Shown: piece after piece, positions 16,926 to 26,034 of the stretch | Numbering within the stretch: position 1 is the first letter of the stretch | Layout of the letters: every line of letters starts with the position of its first letter | NCBI GenBank assembly: GCA_041671305.1 | Contig: JBAZBX010000003.1 | Span: 1-57,346, forward strand | Length of the DNA stretch: 57,346 nt | Source: CAIPBY01 sp041671305 | GTDB lineage: Bacteria > Patescibacteriota > Patescibacteriia > 2-01-FULL-39-33 | Reading direction: 5' to 3' | Notes under the pieces: generated by a model | Told to the model about the DNA's origin: nothing | Database searches by the model: none | What the model saw: the letters and a program-made list of their open reading frames with translations, nothing else | Made by a program: the position numbers and the translations under genes

Positions 16926-17630
16926 TTAGTATCCGGTAAAGATCTCGGTAAGAACATTTTCTTTCTTGATGCCCATTTCTGAGAGCGTCTTGGACACGCC
17001 TTCTACCATGGCAGGCGGACCCGCCATCATAAAAGTATTATCTGTCCAATCGGGCAGATATTTTTTAATTAATTCAGGCGTGACTTTTTCTTTTTCGCCA
17101 GGCCAAGTCTTATCATCGGTCATAATTAAAATAAGATAGAAATTTTTGATCTCTTGGCTTAATTTTTGCAATTCACTCAAGAAAGCTGTAGAGGTTTGGG
17201 TTCTATTGAAATAAAACATGGTTAAATTATAATCCAAATCGTTTTCCCGGATATATCTGAGCATGCTCATAAACGGCGTGATGCCGATTCCGCCGGTAAT
17301 AAATGTCAAAGGCTTGATTTGATTTTTGGGCAAGGTGAAATTTCCGCCGATGCTTTTGATTTCTAATTCCGAACCCAAAGGCATCTCATTGAGTGATTTT
17401 TTGAAAGCGCTGTCGCTTAGTCTAGTTGCGATTGTAATTTCTTGATTATGGCTAGGTGAATTATTGATACTAAAATATCTGTCCGATCCTTTGTCGTCTT
17501 GATATGGTGGATCAATTAAGGAAACTACGGCAAATTGTCCCGCCATGAAGTCAATCTTTTCAGTAAGAGAAAAGGTGGCCATCAGGGTATTATCCGCGAT
17601 AAGCTCGCGGTTTTTTAATTTAGCTAACAT
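16926..17630 (-). CDS. FNR-type FAD/NAD(P)-binding oxidoreductase
   Basis: A 234-residue flavoprotein of the ferredoxin-NADP+ reductase superfamily. The FAD motif is SDRYFSINNSP (RxYS type) near residues 50-60. The NAD(P) part has TFITGGIGITPFMSMLRYI, FYFNRTQTSTAFL and MMAGPPAMVEGV. There is no 2Fe-2S ferredoxin domain at either end, unlike phenol or benzoate reductases, so an electron partner must be separate. It starts 2 bases after the alanine racemase stop, so it is cotranscribed with that gene. The physiological donor and acceptor cannot be read from the sequence. Confidence 0.87.
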   Translation of the reverse strand: MLAKLKNRELIADNTLMATFSLTEKIDFMAGQFAVVSLIDPPYQDDKGSDRYFSINNSPSHNQEITIATRLSDSAFKKSLNEMPLGSELEIKSIGGNFTLPKNQIKPLTFITGGIGITPFMSMLRYIRENDLDYNLTMFYFNRTQTSTAFLSELQKLSQEIKNFYLILIMTDDKTWPGEKEKVTPELIKKYLPDWTDNTFMMAGPPAMVEGVSKTLSEMGIKKENVLTEIFTGY

Positions 17631-17632
17631 AA

Positions 17633-18760
17633 TTACAAATAATATTTATTTAAGTTTTCCCGTAGTCTGGCCAAGACTTCATAATTGATCGTGCCAATTT
17701 GTTTAGCTAGGTCATCAGCAGTAATTTGTTCTTTTCCTTGGCGTCCGATAATAACTGCCTCATCTCCAATTTTTACACCATCAATGGCAGTGATGTCAAC
17801 TATAGTTAGATTCATGCAGATTCTTCCGATTATTTTGGCCTTCTTTCCATCGACTAGAATCTCGCCTTTGTTACTTAATTTTCTATCTAAGCCATCATAA
17901 TACCCAACTGGCAAGATTGCAACTCTCATTTGTTTCTTGGCTTTAAAAGTCCCACCATAGCCCACCAATGAATCAACAGGTATATCTTTGATTTGCGTGA
18001 CTATGGTTTTGAAACTAAGAGCAGGAATTAAAGGTTTTCCTTTCCAAATCTTTTTGGTCTCAATGCTGGGATAATAGCCATAGGCAGAGATTCCTATTCG
18101 TGCCATGTCTAATCTGGCCTGTGGATAAGTCAAAGAGGCAGCACTATTGGCGCAACAGAGAATTACTGAATTATATGAAGCTTGAACTATCTCAGCCGAT
18201 TTTTGGAAAGAGTTTAATTGTTTGAGAAATTCTTTGTTGTTGATTTTTCCATCAGCTGTAGCGAAGTGCGTTGATAGCCCGGTGATATTTAAATACGGAA
18301 GTTTTTTTATTTTTTTAATTAAATCCGAAATCTGATCAGCTAAAATTCCTTGTCTGGACATTCCAGTATCGATTTTCAGATAGATGCTCGCATGTTTTTT
18401 TATTTTTTTGGCTTCACTTGAGATGATTTTGAGATAATCATAATTAAAGCCGAATAGGTCAGCTTTCAATTTTATGGCTTGCTTGATTTGTCTAGGTGGC
18501 ACATAACCAATAATTAAAATAGGGCATTTAATGCTCTCATTTTTTAATTTCAATAGCTCTTCAAAAGAATTAACGCATAGGCCGTCAGCTCCATTGCGCA
18601 AGAAGATACGAGAAGTCTCGACAATTCCATGTCCGTAAGCGTTAGCCTTTACGGAGACGCTTAATTTTGTTTTCGAGCCGAGTGTGCTTTTCAAAATCCT
18701 GATATTTTGACTAAGAGCTTTCTGGGAAACTTCTATCCAGGATAAATCTTTTCTAATCAT
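17633..18760 (-). CDS. alr: Alanine racemase
   Basis: A 375-residue PLP enzyme that makes D-alanine for peptidoglycan. The PLP lysine is in LSVSVKANAYGHGIVE (N-terminal TIM barrel). The catalytic Tyr of the C-terminal domain is in VDSLVGYGGTFKAKK, followed by MRVAILPVGYYDGL and GRICMNLTIVDIT. Length and motif order match Alr. Its presence implies a peptidoglycan wall. It lies 64 bases downstream of the Mg2+ ATPase with a repeat element between. Confidence 0.95.
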   Translation of the reverse strand: MIRKDLSWIEVSQKALSQNIRILKSTLGSKTKLSVSVKANAYGHGIVETSRIFLRNGADGLCVNSFEELLKLKNESIKCPILIIGYVPPRQIKQAIKLKADLFGFNYDYLKIISSEAKKIKKHASIYLKIDTGMSRQGILADQISDLIKKIKKLPYLNITGLSTHFATADGKINNKEFLKQLNSFQKSAEIVQASYNSVILCCANSAASLTYPQARLDMARIGISAYGYYPSIETKKIWKGKPLIPALSFKTIVTQIKDIPVDSLVGYGGTFKAKKQMRVAILPVGYYDGLDRKLSNKGEILVDGKKAKIIGRICMNLTIVDITAIDGVKIGDEAVIIGRQGKEQITADDLAKQIGTINYEVLARLRENLNKYYL

Positions 18761-18777
18761 ATTTGATGGCGCTTAAA

Positions 18778-18820
18778 GGGATTCCTCCACTTGGCCTTGA
18801 GGCCTCGGTCGGAATGACAA
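18778..18820 (-). repeat. Solo copy of a palindromic intergenic repeat
   Basis: The element begins GGGATTCC and ends GGAATGACAA. It has outer ATTCC/GGAAT arms (18781-18785, 18811-18815) and an inner GGCC-TTGA-GGCC hairpin (18793-18804). Read on the minus strand it starts GTCATTCCGA and ends GGAATCCC, the same plan as the arms flanking the GIY-YIG gene at 27427-27842. Confidence 0.6.
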
Positions 18821-18824
18821 AGGA

Positions 18825-21344
18825 TTACATTTGATATTTTTTATCATAAATTTTGTAAAAGATTTGTTTCATAATTTCCACCATAATTAGATAAACAAAA
18901 ACGAGTCCGGCAATAGATCCAATCACAGGCCATGGCAGGCAAGAGAAGCCGAAGAATTTATTGAAAAGACCGGTTGTAAGAATAAAACCAATGAGAATAA
19001 CTCCCAACGTTGCCCCTACTAAATATTTGCTTGGGCGAGATTCTAGAAAAGGAATTTTACGAGTACGTATGATGTAAATAACAAGCGTTTGCGTGGCAAG
19101 GGACTCTATAAACCAACCTGTTTGAAAAGCGGTGCTCTGTAGATGAAAAACAGAGAAAAGCATAATAAAGGTCAGAATATCAAATAGGGAACTGATCGGA
19201 CCGAATACGATCATAAAATTTTTAATAAATTTCATATCCCAATGCTTTGGTTTTTTCAAATATTCTGGATCTACTTTGTCTGATGGTATGGCAAGTTGGG
19301 ATGTGTCATAAAGAAAATTATTGATGAGAATTTGTCCGGGCAACATGGGGAAGAAGGGAAGATATAGTGCTGCCGCGACCATGGAAAACATATTGCCGAA
19401 ATTAGAACTAAGTCCCATCATGAGGTATTTCATGGTATTGCCAAAGGTTTTTCTGCCTTCAAGCACGCCCTCCATTAGTTCTTGGAGGCCTTTTTTCATC
19501 AGAATAATATCAGCGGTTTCTTTGGCTACATCAACAGCATTATCCACGGAGATTCCCACATCGGCGCTTTTGAGCGATGGCGCATCATTTATGCCGTCTC
19601 CCAAATATCCCACCACAAATCCTTTCTTGCGAAGAGCTGAGATGATTTTTTCTTTTTGGCTGGGAGATAATCTGGCCAGGATATTGGCATTTTGCGCTTT
19701 ATAGGCAATAACGTCATCATTCATTTTATCTGAATCTAAATCTTCTCCCAAAAGTATTCCCTTGATTGGTATTCCTAATTCTTCACAAATCTTTTTGGTG
19801 ACGAGTGGGCTATCTCCAGTGAGGATTTTTATCTCTACACCATGGCTTCTCATAAATTCAATGGTTTCTTTGGCGCTTTGTTTGGGTGGATCATAGAAAG
19901 CGACAAAACCATTGAGAGTCATTTCCGTCTCGTCGGCTTTCGTATAGGCACTGCTTTTTGCTTTTTTGGTAGCAACAGCTAGAACCCTAAGTCCTTCGCT
20001 GGATAATTTCTCATAAAGAGCGTTAATTTTTTTGAGTTGAGCGGCAGTGAGCTTGGCATTCTTTTTGTTGTTGTAGTATGTGGAACAAATTTTGAAAACT
20101 TCTTCTGGAGCGCCTTTGGTGACCATAGTAATCTCCTTTTTTTCTTTAAAAATAATTGATGACCTCTTACGCATGAAATCATAAGGGATTTCATAGGCTT
20201 TTGTGATTCCCTTGGTATCTATGTCTTTAAAATCCAAAATGGCCTTATCCAAAATGCTTTTGATGCCAGTTTCTAGAAAGCCATTGATGTAGGCAAAACG
20301 CAGAACCGTCTGACATTCGTTTCCAAAAACATCCATGTGCCTGATTAGGGTAATGTGATCTTCTGTCAGGGTGCCGGTTTTATCGGTGCACAATATATCC
20401 ATACTACCGAAATCGGGAATAGCGTTGAGTCTTTTGACGATGACGCCTTTTTTGGCCATTTTAATCGCTCCTTTGGCCATATTGACGCTCATAATCATAG
20501 GAAGTAATTCCGGGGTGACTCCGACAGCCACGGCAATACAAAAAACAAAAGAAGAAAATAAATCTTTACCGAGAAATCCGTTTATAAGAAAGATTATAAC
20601 AACAATAAAAATAATTACTTTGACAATCAAATACCCAAAATCTTTTATTCCTGATTCAAAAGCATTGATTTCTTCCGGAGTAGAAATATCCTTGGCTATC
20701 TTGCCATATTCGGTTTCGGCGCCAGTGGCTGTTATGAGTACTTGGCAGTATCCGGAAACCACGTTGGTCCCAGAAAAAACCAATCCAGATTTATTTTTTC
20801 CGCCAAAGATTTTTTCAACCGGAAAACTTTCTCCGGTAAGTGCTGATTCATTGACAAAAAAATCATCCGCTTCAAATATGACGCCATCGGCCGGAACAAT
20901 ATTTCCTGCAGATAGAAGAATGACATCTCCGGGCACGATATATTTTGTGAGTATTTCTTTCTTTTTGCCGTCCCTAAGCACCGTAGTTCGCACAGCTAAT
21001 TTCTTGGCAATTTTTTCTGCGGCTTTATTGGATTTATGCTCCTGATAAAAATTTAATCCGATGCTGAGGAATACCATGCCAGTGATAATGATGGAATTCT
21101 TGAACGCTCCCGTCAATCCGGAGATAAATGCTGCTACTAGGAGAATCAAAATGAGAGGATTTTTGAAATAAGAAAGAAATTTAATAAAAGGGTGGATTTT
21201 CTTTTTTTTGCAAATCTCATTAAGCCCGTATTTTCTGGATCTTATTGTCGCCTCCTTTTCGCTTAATCCTTTGGGATTTGATTTCAAAGACAAAAAAATA
21301 TTTTTGATGTCTGAAGTTTTATTGTCTGGTTTTTTTCTTCGCAT
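18825..21344 (-). CDS. mgtA: MgtA-type magnesium-translocating P-type ATPase
   Basis: An 839-residue P3B-type ATPase that imports Mg2+. The N-terminal NPKGLSEKEATIRSRKYGLN and FLSYFKNPLILILLVAAFIS mark the family. The actuator motif is ESALTGESFPVEK. The phosphorylation site is DILCTDKTGTLTEDHI, then MVTKGAPEEV (nucleotide binding), ILTGDSPLVTKKI and VGYLGDGINDAPSLKSADVG. About ten membrane helices are present (four before and six after the cytoplasmic loops). The C-terminal GPISSLFDILTFIMLF and FQTGWFIESLATQTLV are typical of MgtA/MgtB. Length is close to the usual 850-900. It has an extended -10 almost at the start codon, and is divergent from a GT4 operon. Ion preference follows the family. 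Confidence 0.93.
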   Translation of the reverse strand: MRRKKPDNKTSDIKNIFLSLKSNPKGLSEKEATIRSRKYGLNEICKKKKIHPFIKFLSYFKNPLILILLVAAFISGLTGAFKNSIIITGMVFLSIGLNFYQEHKSNKAAEKIAKKLAVRTTVLRDGKKKEILTKYIVPGDVILLSAGNIVPADGVIFEADDFFVNESALTGESFPVEKIFGGKNKSGLVFSGTNVVSGYCQVLITATGAETEYGKIAKDISTPEEINAFESGIKDFGYLIVKVIIFIVVIIFLINGFLGKDLFSSFVFCIAVAVGVTPELLPMIMSVNMAKGAIKMAKKGVIVKRLNAIPDFGSMDILCTDKTGTLTEDHITLIRHMDVFGNECQTVLRFAYINGFLETGIKSILDKAILDFKDIDTKGITKAYEIPYDFMRKRSSIIFKEKKEITMVTKGAPEEVFKICSTYYNNKKNAKLTAAQLKKINALYEKLSSEGLRVLAVATKKAKSSAYTKADETEMTLNGFVAFYDPPKQSAKETIEFMRSHGVEIKILTGDSPLVTKKICEELGIPIKGILLGEDLDSDKMNDDVIAYKAQNANILARLSPSQKEKIISALRKKGFVVGYLGDGINDAPSLKSADVGISVDNAVDVAKETADIILMKKGLQELMEGVLEGRKTFGNTMKYLMMGLSSNFGNMFSMVAAALYLPFFPMLPGQILINNFLYDTSQLAIPSDKVDPEYLKKPKHWDMKFIKNFMIVFGPISSLFDILTFIMLFSVFHLQSTAFQTGWFIESLATQTLVIYIIRTRKIPFLESRPSKYLVGATLGVILIGFILTTGLFNKFFGFSCLPWPVIGSIAGLVFVYLIMVEIMKQIFYKIYDKKYQM

Positions 21345-21353
21345 ATTAATTAA

Positions 21354-21362
21354 ATTATAACA
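21354..21362 (-). promoter_or_regulatory. Extended -10 promoter of mgtA, nearly leaderless
   Basis: On the minus strand TGTTATAAT (TGnTATAAT) occupies 21362-21354, nine bases before the ATG at 21344. The transcript would start about two bases before the ATG. No convincing -35 is seen. Confidence 0.55.
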
Positions 21363-21394
21363 TAAAAGTGGTGATATAGAGAAATATCCACCCT

Positions 21395-21423
21395 TTGACT
21401 AAGCGCCTTATTCAAAGTATAAT
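21395..21423 (+). promoter_or_regulatory. Promoter of the GT4-VanZ-GT4-methyltransferase operon
   Basis: TTGACT (21395-21400), a 17-base spacer and TATAAT (21418-21423), 34 bases before the ATG at 21458. It is divergent from the mgtA promoter. Confidence 0.75.
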
Positions 21424-21457
21424 CAACATAGCGATTATAATTTAAAATTTTAAAGAA

Positions 21458-22615
21458 ATGCCAAAAAAGTCCATAGCTATTATCGTCTGCGCCTGGCCTC
21501 CTGGTGGTGGCGGAATCGGCAATACTGCCTTTTATCATGCTAAATATCTCAATCCTGATAAATATGAAGTTGGTGTGTTTACGCCAAAATATCATGACAC
21601 TTTGAGCCTCACGGAGAGCGGTGCTAAGCAATTCGCCATTAAGCCATTTCCCGCTTTCGGCAAAGCTGGATTTATGTGGTCGCTTTTGTGGCGTCTGAAA
21701 GATTATGACATTCTGCATTTGTATTATCCTTTTTTTGGCACGGATTGGATCGTTTTGTTTGCCAAATTAATTTATCGCAAAAAAATGATTTTGCATCATC
21801 AGATGGATCCCATTGGCGATGGATTCAAAAAATATTTTTTCAAAATTTATATCAAATTATTCTTGGGTTTGTTTGTCTATTTCAGTGATCGGGTAGTTGG
21901 CTTATCTACGGATCAATTAGAACATTGCTATCTGACCAAGTATTATAGGAAGAATCCGGCTAAATTTTTTGTCGTGCCCAATATGGTGGATGCGGAAAAA
22001 TTTTATCCGCAACCAAAAGATTCTGCATTGATGCAGAAATTAAATTTGAAGTCAGAGGACAAGGTGTTAATTTTTGTCGGTTGCTTGGACGCCCATCATT
22101 ATTTTAAAGGAGTAAGCCTGATTATGAAAGCAGTGCAATTGCTTCAAGGCAAATACCCCAACTTGAAATTTTTGGTTGTCGGAGATGGCAATAGGCGGTT
22201 ACAGTATGAACAAGAAGCCAAGGAATTGGGAATTGATGCGAGGGTGATTTTTGCCGGTTGGGTGGATAATGTCGATTTACCGAAGTATTATTGTCTGGCC
22301 GATATCCAAGTTCTGCCTTCCACTGACAGCACTGAAGCCTTTGGTGGCGTGATTGCCGAAGCGCAGTGTTGCGGAATCTGCTCCATTGGCAGCAATTGGC
22401 CTGGTAGCAGAATGACTTTGGCTGATAAAGAAACCGGATTGCTGGTTCAGCCAGGCAATCAGGATGATTTGACCGCCAAGATAGACTTGTTGCTTGGAGA
22501 TGATTCTTTGCGCCAGCAAATGGGGGAGAAGGCCACCTTGCGCGCTAGGCATTTATTTTCTGCTAATTATGCGGTTGGTGAATTATTGCCACAGCTTTAT
22601 GAAAGTTTAAAATAA
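21458..22615 (+). CDS. Glycosyltransferase family 4
   Basis: A 385-residue GT-B enzyme. The N-terminal IAIIVCAWPPGGGGIGNTAF is the acceptor-side glycine loop. The donor domain begins DKVLIFVGCLDAHHYFKGVS, then FLVVGDGNRRLQYEQEAKEL, and the EX7E region is DSTEAFGGVIAEAQCCGICS, followed by SRMTLADKETGLLVQPGN. This domain resembles that of PimB/WbuB-like retaining transferases. The VanZ gene starts one base after its stop. Acceptor unknown. Confidence 0.9.
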   Translation: MPKKSIAIIVCAWPPGGGGIGNTAFYHAKYLNPDKYEVGVFTPKYHDTLSLTESGAKQFAIKPFPAFGKAGFMWSLLWRLKDYDILHLYYPFFGTDWIVLFAKLIYRKKMILHHQMDPIGDGFKKYFFKIYIKLFLGLFVYFSDRVVGLSTDQLEHCYLTKYYRKNPAKFFVVPNMVDAEKFYPQPKDSALMQKLNLKSEDKVLIFVGCLDAHHYFKGVSLIMKAVQLLQGKYPNLKFLVVGDGNRRLQYEQEAKELGIDARVIFAGWVDNVDLPKYYCLADIQVLPSTDSTEAFGGVIAEAQCCGICSIGSNWPGSRMTLADKETGLLVQPGNQDDLTAKIDLLLGDDSLRQQMGEKATLRARHLFSANYAVGELLPQLYESLK

Positions 22616-22616
22616 T

Positions 22617-23006
22617 ATGAGAAACATTTTGAAGACAAAATGGTTTAATTGGAGTCTGGCCGTAATTTGGATGACGTTCATTTTTTGTCTTTCCTCAGTA
22701 CCTCAATTTCCGGTTCAAATTCAGGATCCTTGGGCAAGTTATGTTTCTTACGGCGCGCATATATTTTTGTATTTCGTTTTGACTTTCTTTTTGGTCAGGG
22801 CTTTTAATTCCGCAGGCATGACATTAAAAAAATCTCTTGTCTGGGCTTTTCTGATCGCCGTTCTCTATGGTGCTACGGATGAATTTCATCAGTCATATGT
22901 CCCATATAGAAGCATGGACATCAAAGATTGGCTGGTGGATATTGTCAGCGCTTTGGCCGTGGTCTATTTATATAATTATATTTATAAATTGAAGATGTTC
23001 AAATGA
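22617..23006 (+). CDS. VanZ family membrane protein
   Basis: A 129-residue protein with four helices (about 12-28, 45-65, 76-92, 105-122). The YGAHIFLYFVLTFFLVRAF and DEFHQSYVPYRSMDIKDWL motifs (the latter with conserved Asp-Glu-His-Gln and Arg/Asp residues) are diagnostic for VanZ-like proteins. The founding member gives low-level teicoplanin resistance, but most relatives are uncharacterised envelope proteins. It overlaps the downstream GT4 by 4 bases (ATGA). Confidence 0.9.
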   Translation: MRNILKTKWFNWSLAVIWMTFIFCLSSVPQFPVQIQDPWASYVSYGAHIFLYFVLTFFLVRAFNSAGMTLKKSLVWAFLIAVLYGATDEFHQSYVPYRSMDIKDWLVDIVSALAVVYLYNYIYKLKMFK

Positions 23007-24214
23007 AAATTGCCGTCATACATTCAATCTATAAACCATATTATAGAGGCGGAGCAGAAACTGTTGTAGAAAATATTGTAGCTGGCCTCAAGAAAAAGGA
23101 CCCGCCTTCGCCAAAAGGCTTCGGCGAGGCAAGCGATGAGGTTTTTGTAATTAGCTTGGGATATGAAAATAAGGTGGAGGAAATTGATGGCGTGAAAGTC
23201 TACCGTATCAAGCCTTTTAATTTGTTTAATTATTTGGATATTAATTCTAAGCCGGTTTGGCTTCGCCTGCCTTGGCATATCATTGATATGATAAATGACG
23301 TGGCCACTTGGAAAATTTATAAAATATTGGATTGTGAAAAGCCTGATTTGGTGCTTACTCACAACCTCAAAGGAATAAGTTATTATATTCCTCGTTTGCT
23401 GAAAAGTTTGAAAATAAAAAATATTTATACGGTTCATGACGCTCAGTTGCTTCATCCTTCAGGATTAATTAATGCTAAATCAGAATTGGGATTTGTAGCC
23501 AAAATATATTGTTGGACTTGCAGGCAACTATTTGGTTCTCCAGAATTGGTTATTTTCCCATCCAAGTATTTTCACGGAGTTTATGAAAAATTTGGGTTTT
23601 TCAAGGAATCTCAAAAAGAAAGTCTCCCTAACCCCTTAAGTTGTCAAAATTCGCCCCTTCCTAGGCGTAGTGTCAAAGAAGCAGTCAATCTTCTATATTT
23701 GGGGCAAGTTTTGGAATATAAGGGCATTTTTGACCTTCTAGATGCCTTCCAGAAGGCCGATGTGGGGTCAAATTTGCCTGTTTTTTTGCATATTGTGGGA
23801 GATGGGCGTACTTTGGCTCAAGCCAAGGAAAAAGCCAAAAATAACCGAAAAATCATTTTTTGGGGCAGAATGGATCCTGAAGAATTAGACAAGGAGATTT
23901 GGCCCAGAATTGATTTGCTCATCAACCCCAGCAAGGTGCCCGAGAGTTTTGGTATGGTTGTAATTGAGGCTAACGTCAAAGGTATTCCAGTCTTGGCGAC
24001 AAAAGTCGGCGCTTTGCCTGAATTAATTGAGGAAGGCAAAAACGGCTGGTTGATTGACTCAGGCGACGCAGTAAAGTTAAAAGAAAAAATTGAAAGTATT
24101 TTGAAAGACAGGGGAAAATTAGAAAAAATGAAAAACGATTGTATAGAGTCGTCCCAAAAATACGGCGTGGAAGATTATTTAAATAAATTATTATCTCTCA
24201 ATTCCCATGAATAA
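23003..24214 (+). CDS. Glycosyltransferase family 4 with an in-frame palindromic insertion
   Basis: A 403-residue GT4 enzyme beginning MKIAVIHSIYKPYYRGGAET. The donor part has LLYLGQVLEYKGIFDLLDAF, LHIVGDGRTLAQAKEKAK and NPSKVPESFGMVVIEANVKG. Between GLKKK and DEVFVISLG lies an odd segment, DPPSPKGFGEAS, encoded by a GC-rich hairpin (23104-23130). Homologues normally run straight from the helix to the strand here. The insertion keeps the frame, and sits at a surface turn, so activity may be retained. The gene overlaps VanZ upstream and the methyltransferase downstream. Confidence 0.88.
   Translation: MKIAVIHSIYKPYYRGGAETVVENIVAGLKKKDPPSPKGFGEASDEVFVISLGYENKVEEIDGVKVYRIKPFNLFNYLDINSKPVWLRLPWHIIDMINDVATWKIYKILDCEKPDLVLTHNLKGISYYIPRLLKSLKIKNIYTVHDAQLLHPSGLINAKSELGFVAKIYCWTCRQLFGSPELVIFPSKYFHGVYEKFGFFKESQKESLPNPLSCQNSPLPRRSVKEAVNLLYLGQVLEYKGIFDLLDAFQKADVGSNLPVFLHIVGDGRTLAQAKEKAKNNRKIIFWGRMDPEELDKEIWPRIDLLINPSKVPESFGMVVIEANVKGIPVLATKVGALPELIEEGKNGWLIDSGDAVKLKEKIESILKDRGKLEKMKNDCIESSQKYGVEDYLNKLLSLNSHE
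23104..23130 (+). repeat. GC-rich palindromic element inside the GT4 coding region
   Basis: GCCTTCGCC (23104-23112) pairs with GGCGAGGC (23123-23130) with one bulged base; an inner GCC-AAAA-GGC also pairs. It stands out from the AT-rich surroundings and encodes PPSPKGFGEA, a peptide not expected in this family at this position. Confidence 0.5.
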
Positions 24215-24893
24215 AAAAGTTTTGGATTTAGGCTGTGGCAATGGTGATAATGTTTTTTATCTGTCCCAAAAGGGAGATGATGTGGTTGGTGTTGATCTGG
24301 ATGTGAATGAGGCGATAAGAAAATATCCTGGTTTGAGATTTTTAACTATGCCTGCGGAAAAGTTAGAATTTGAAGATAATTCTTTTGATGAAATTTATAG
24401 TTATGATGTTTTGGAGCATGTCGGTGATTTGGATCAGACAATCGCGGAGATTAAAAGAGTGCTTAAGTCAGGAGGAATTTGGCATATCACAGTGCCTAAT
24501 GCCAGGAGTGAAAAAGTTTTGTTGAAAATTAATCCCAAATACTTTGAACAGGTAGGTCACAGGAGAATGTTTGAGGCCGGAGTTTTGAAAAATATCTTGA
24601 AAAACAATGGTTTTGAGGTAATTAAATCTAGCAAAAAAGGATTTTTTAATTTTTTTATAATTTGGCTGATGTTTAAATTGGGCAGAGATATAAATAGCCA
24701 AAAGGGTGATTTTGATGAAACCAAGTTTTATTATTTTTTGAAATTAATTAATCAATTTTTTGATGTTGATTTGACTTTTCAAACCAAAGCCAAGTTTGTG
24801 CCGATTTGGATGGTGACGTTGCCGATAGCATTTGCATTTAATCAGATAGTTTCTAAGACGATTAGAGTGGTCGCCAGGAAAAAGGCGGTTTGA
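24207..24893 (+). CDS. Class I SAM-dependent methyltransferase
   Basis: A 228-residue methyltransferase of the UbiE/type 11 group. Motif I is VLDLGCGNGDNVFYLSQKG, followed by VGVDLDVNEA, MPAEKLEFEDNSFDEIYSYD, VLEHVGDLDQTIAEIKRVLK and GGIWHITVPN. The last third is more hydrophobic (FFIIWLMFKLG; WMVTLPIAFAFNQIV), suggesting membrane association. It overlaps the GT4 stop by 8 bases. Its position at the end of a glycan operon suggests a glycan or lipid-carrier substrate. Confidence 0.88.
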   Translation: MNKKVLDLGCGNGDNVFYLSQKGDDVVGVDLDVNEAIRKYPGLRFLTMPAEKLEFEDNSFDEIYSYDVLEHVGDLDQTIAEIKRVLKSGGIWHITVPNARSEKVLLKINPKYFEQVGHRRMFEAGVLKNILKNNGFEVIKSSKKGFFNFFIIWLMFKLGRDINSQKGDFDETKFYYFLKLINQFFDVDLTFQTKAKFVPIWMVTLPIAFAFNQIVSKTIRVVARKKAV

Positions 24894-24941
24894 ATTTAAA
24901 ATGTCTTTCTGTTAATATCTAATTGAAAATAACCAAATTTT

Positions 24942-26018
24942 ATGGAAATAATTTTAGTAATTTGTGTCATAGTATTAATTGTCGCTATCGCCGGCATGGC
25001 TTGGTTTTTCAATAAAAAGTTTAGTTTAATTACTGAAGGCAAAAAAGACGATCAATCATTTCTCATGTTGCAAGAGAGAATCAAGGAACTCAACCAGACC
25101 ATGGATAGTAGTATTAAGGGACTTAATCAAACGGTGGATAATAAATTGGCGCAATCAACTCATCAGATGCAAACCCAGTTTTCCGAAAGTATGAATGTGA
25201 TTCGTGGCGTGACCGAAAAGGTGACCCAGCTTCATGAAACCAACAAGCAGGTCATGGGGTTTTCCGAACAGCTCAAAAATTTGGAAAAGGTTCTGACTTC
25301 GCAGAAGCAACGCGGTAATTTGGGCGAGGCAAGCTTGAAATTAGTTTTGGAAAATATTTTGCCTCCAACTGCTTTCAAATTTCAATATAAATTTGATGAT
25401 GGCGATATTGTGGATGCGGCGATTATGACCAAGGATGGAATAATTCCGGTTGACGCCAAGTTTTCTCTGGAAAATTATAATAGGGTGGTTAATGAAGCAG
25501 ATCCCGCCAAAAGGGAACAATTTGAAAAGGATTTCAAAAACGATTTGAAAAAAAGAATTGATGAGACTTCCAAATATATCAAGCCGAGCAAAGGCACCAT
25601 GGATTTTGCTTTTATGTTTATTCCGGCGGAGGCGATTTATTATGATTTGCTGGTCAATGAAGTCGGAGCAGTAAAAGTTAACACCAAGAATTTGATGGAT
25701 TATGCTTTCAGAGAGAAAAAAGTAATTATTGTTTCGCCCACGACTTTCGCCGCTTACTTGCAGACCGTGCTTCAAGGACTTAGGGCTTTGAAAATTGAGG
25801 AGCAAACCAAGGAAATCATCAAGCGAGTGGAACTGCTCCAAAATCATATTGTGGCTTATGATGATTATTTCAAAAAGTTAGGCAATAATTTGAGTACCAC
25901 GGTAAATTCATATAACACGGCTTATGTGGAATTGAAAAAAATTGATAAGGATGTGGTAAAGATTACCGGCGCTGAGGGTGCCATTGAACCTTTACAAATT
26001 GAAAAACCAAAAGGATAA
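24942..26018 (+). CDS. rmuC: DNA recombination protein RmuC
   Basis: A 358-residue protein with an N-terminal membrane anchor (about residues 2-22), a long coiled coil (about 35-120, MLQERIKELNQTMDSSIKGL onward) and the RmuC domain. Conserved RmuC motifs include QRGNLGEASLKLVLENILPP, VDAAIMTKDGIIPVDAKFSL and VIIVSPTTFAAYLQTV. RmuC limits sequence inversions at short inverted repeats in E. coli, and its fold is related to restriction-type nucleases. Length is shorter than the E. coli protein but usual for small genomes. Confidence 0.93.
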   Translation: MEIILVICVIVLIVAIAGMAWFFNKKFSLITEGKKDDQSFLMLQERIKELNQTMDSSIKGLNQTVDNKLAQSTHQMQTQFSESMNVIRGVTEKVTQLHETNKQVMGFSEQLKNLEKVLTSQKQRGNLGEASLKLVLENILPPTAFKFQYKFDDGDIVDAAIMTKDGIIPVDAKFSLENYNRVVNEADPAKREQFEKDFKNDLKKRIDETSKYIKPSKGTMDFAFMFIPAEAIYYDLLVNEVGAVKVNTKNLMDYAFREKKVIIVSPTTFAAYLQTVLQGLRALKIEEQTKEIIKRVELLQNHIVAYDDYFKKLGNNLSTTVNSYNTAYVELKKIDKDVVKITGAEGAIEPLQIEKPKG

Positions 26019-26034
26019 AGTTCTTTATCTCAAA

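Noticed and set aside
20371..21045. Long plus-strand open frame of 224 codons
   Set aside because: It is antisense to the conserved mgtA motifs, has no ribosome-binding site and reads as low-complexity shadow sequence.
23610..23680. Second possible insertion in the GT4 gene (segment with LPNPLSCQNSPLPRR)
   Set aside because: LPNP is a normal feature at this place in GT4 enzymes and no clear palindrome is present, so a natural loop is more likely.
25341..25847. Minus-strand open frame of 168 codons
   Set aside because: Antisense to the conserved RmuC domain, with no supporting signals.
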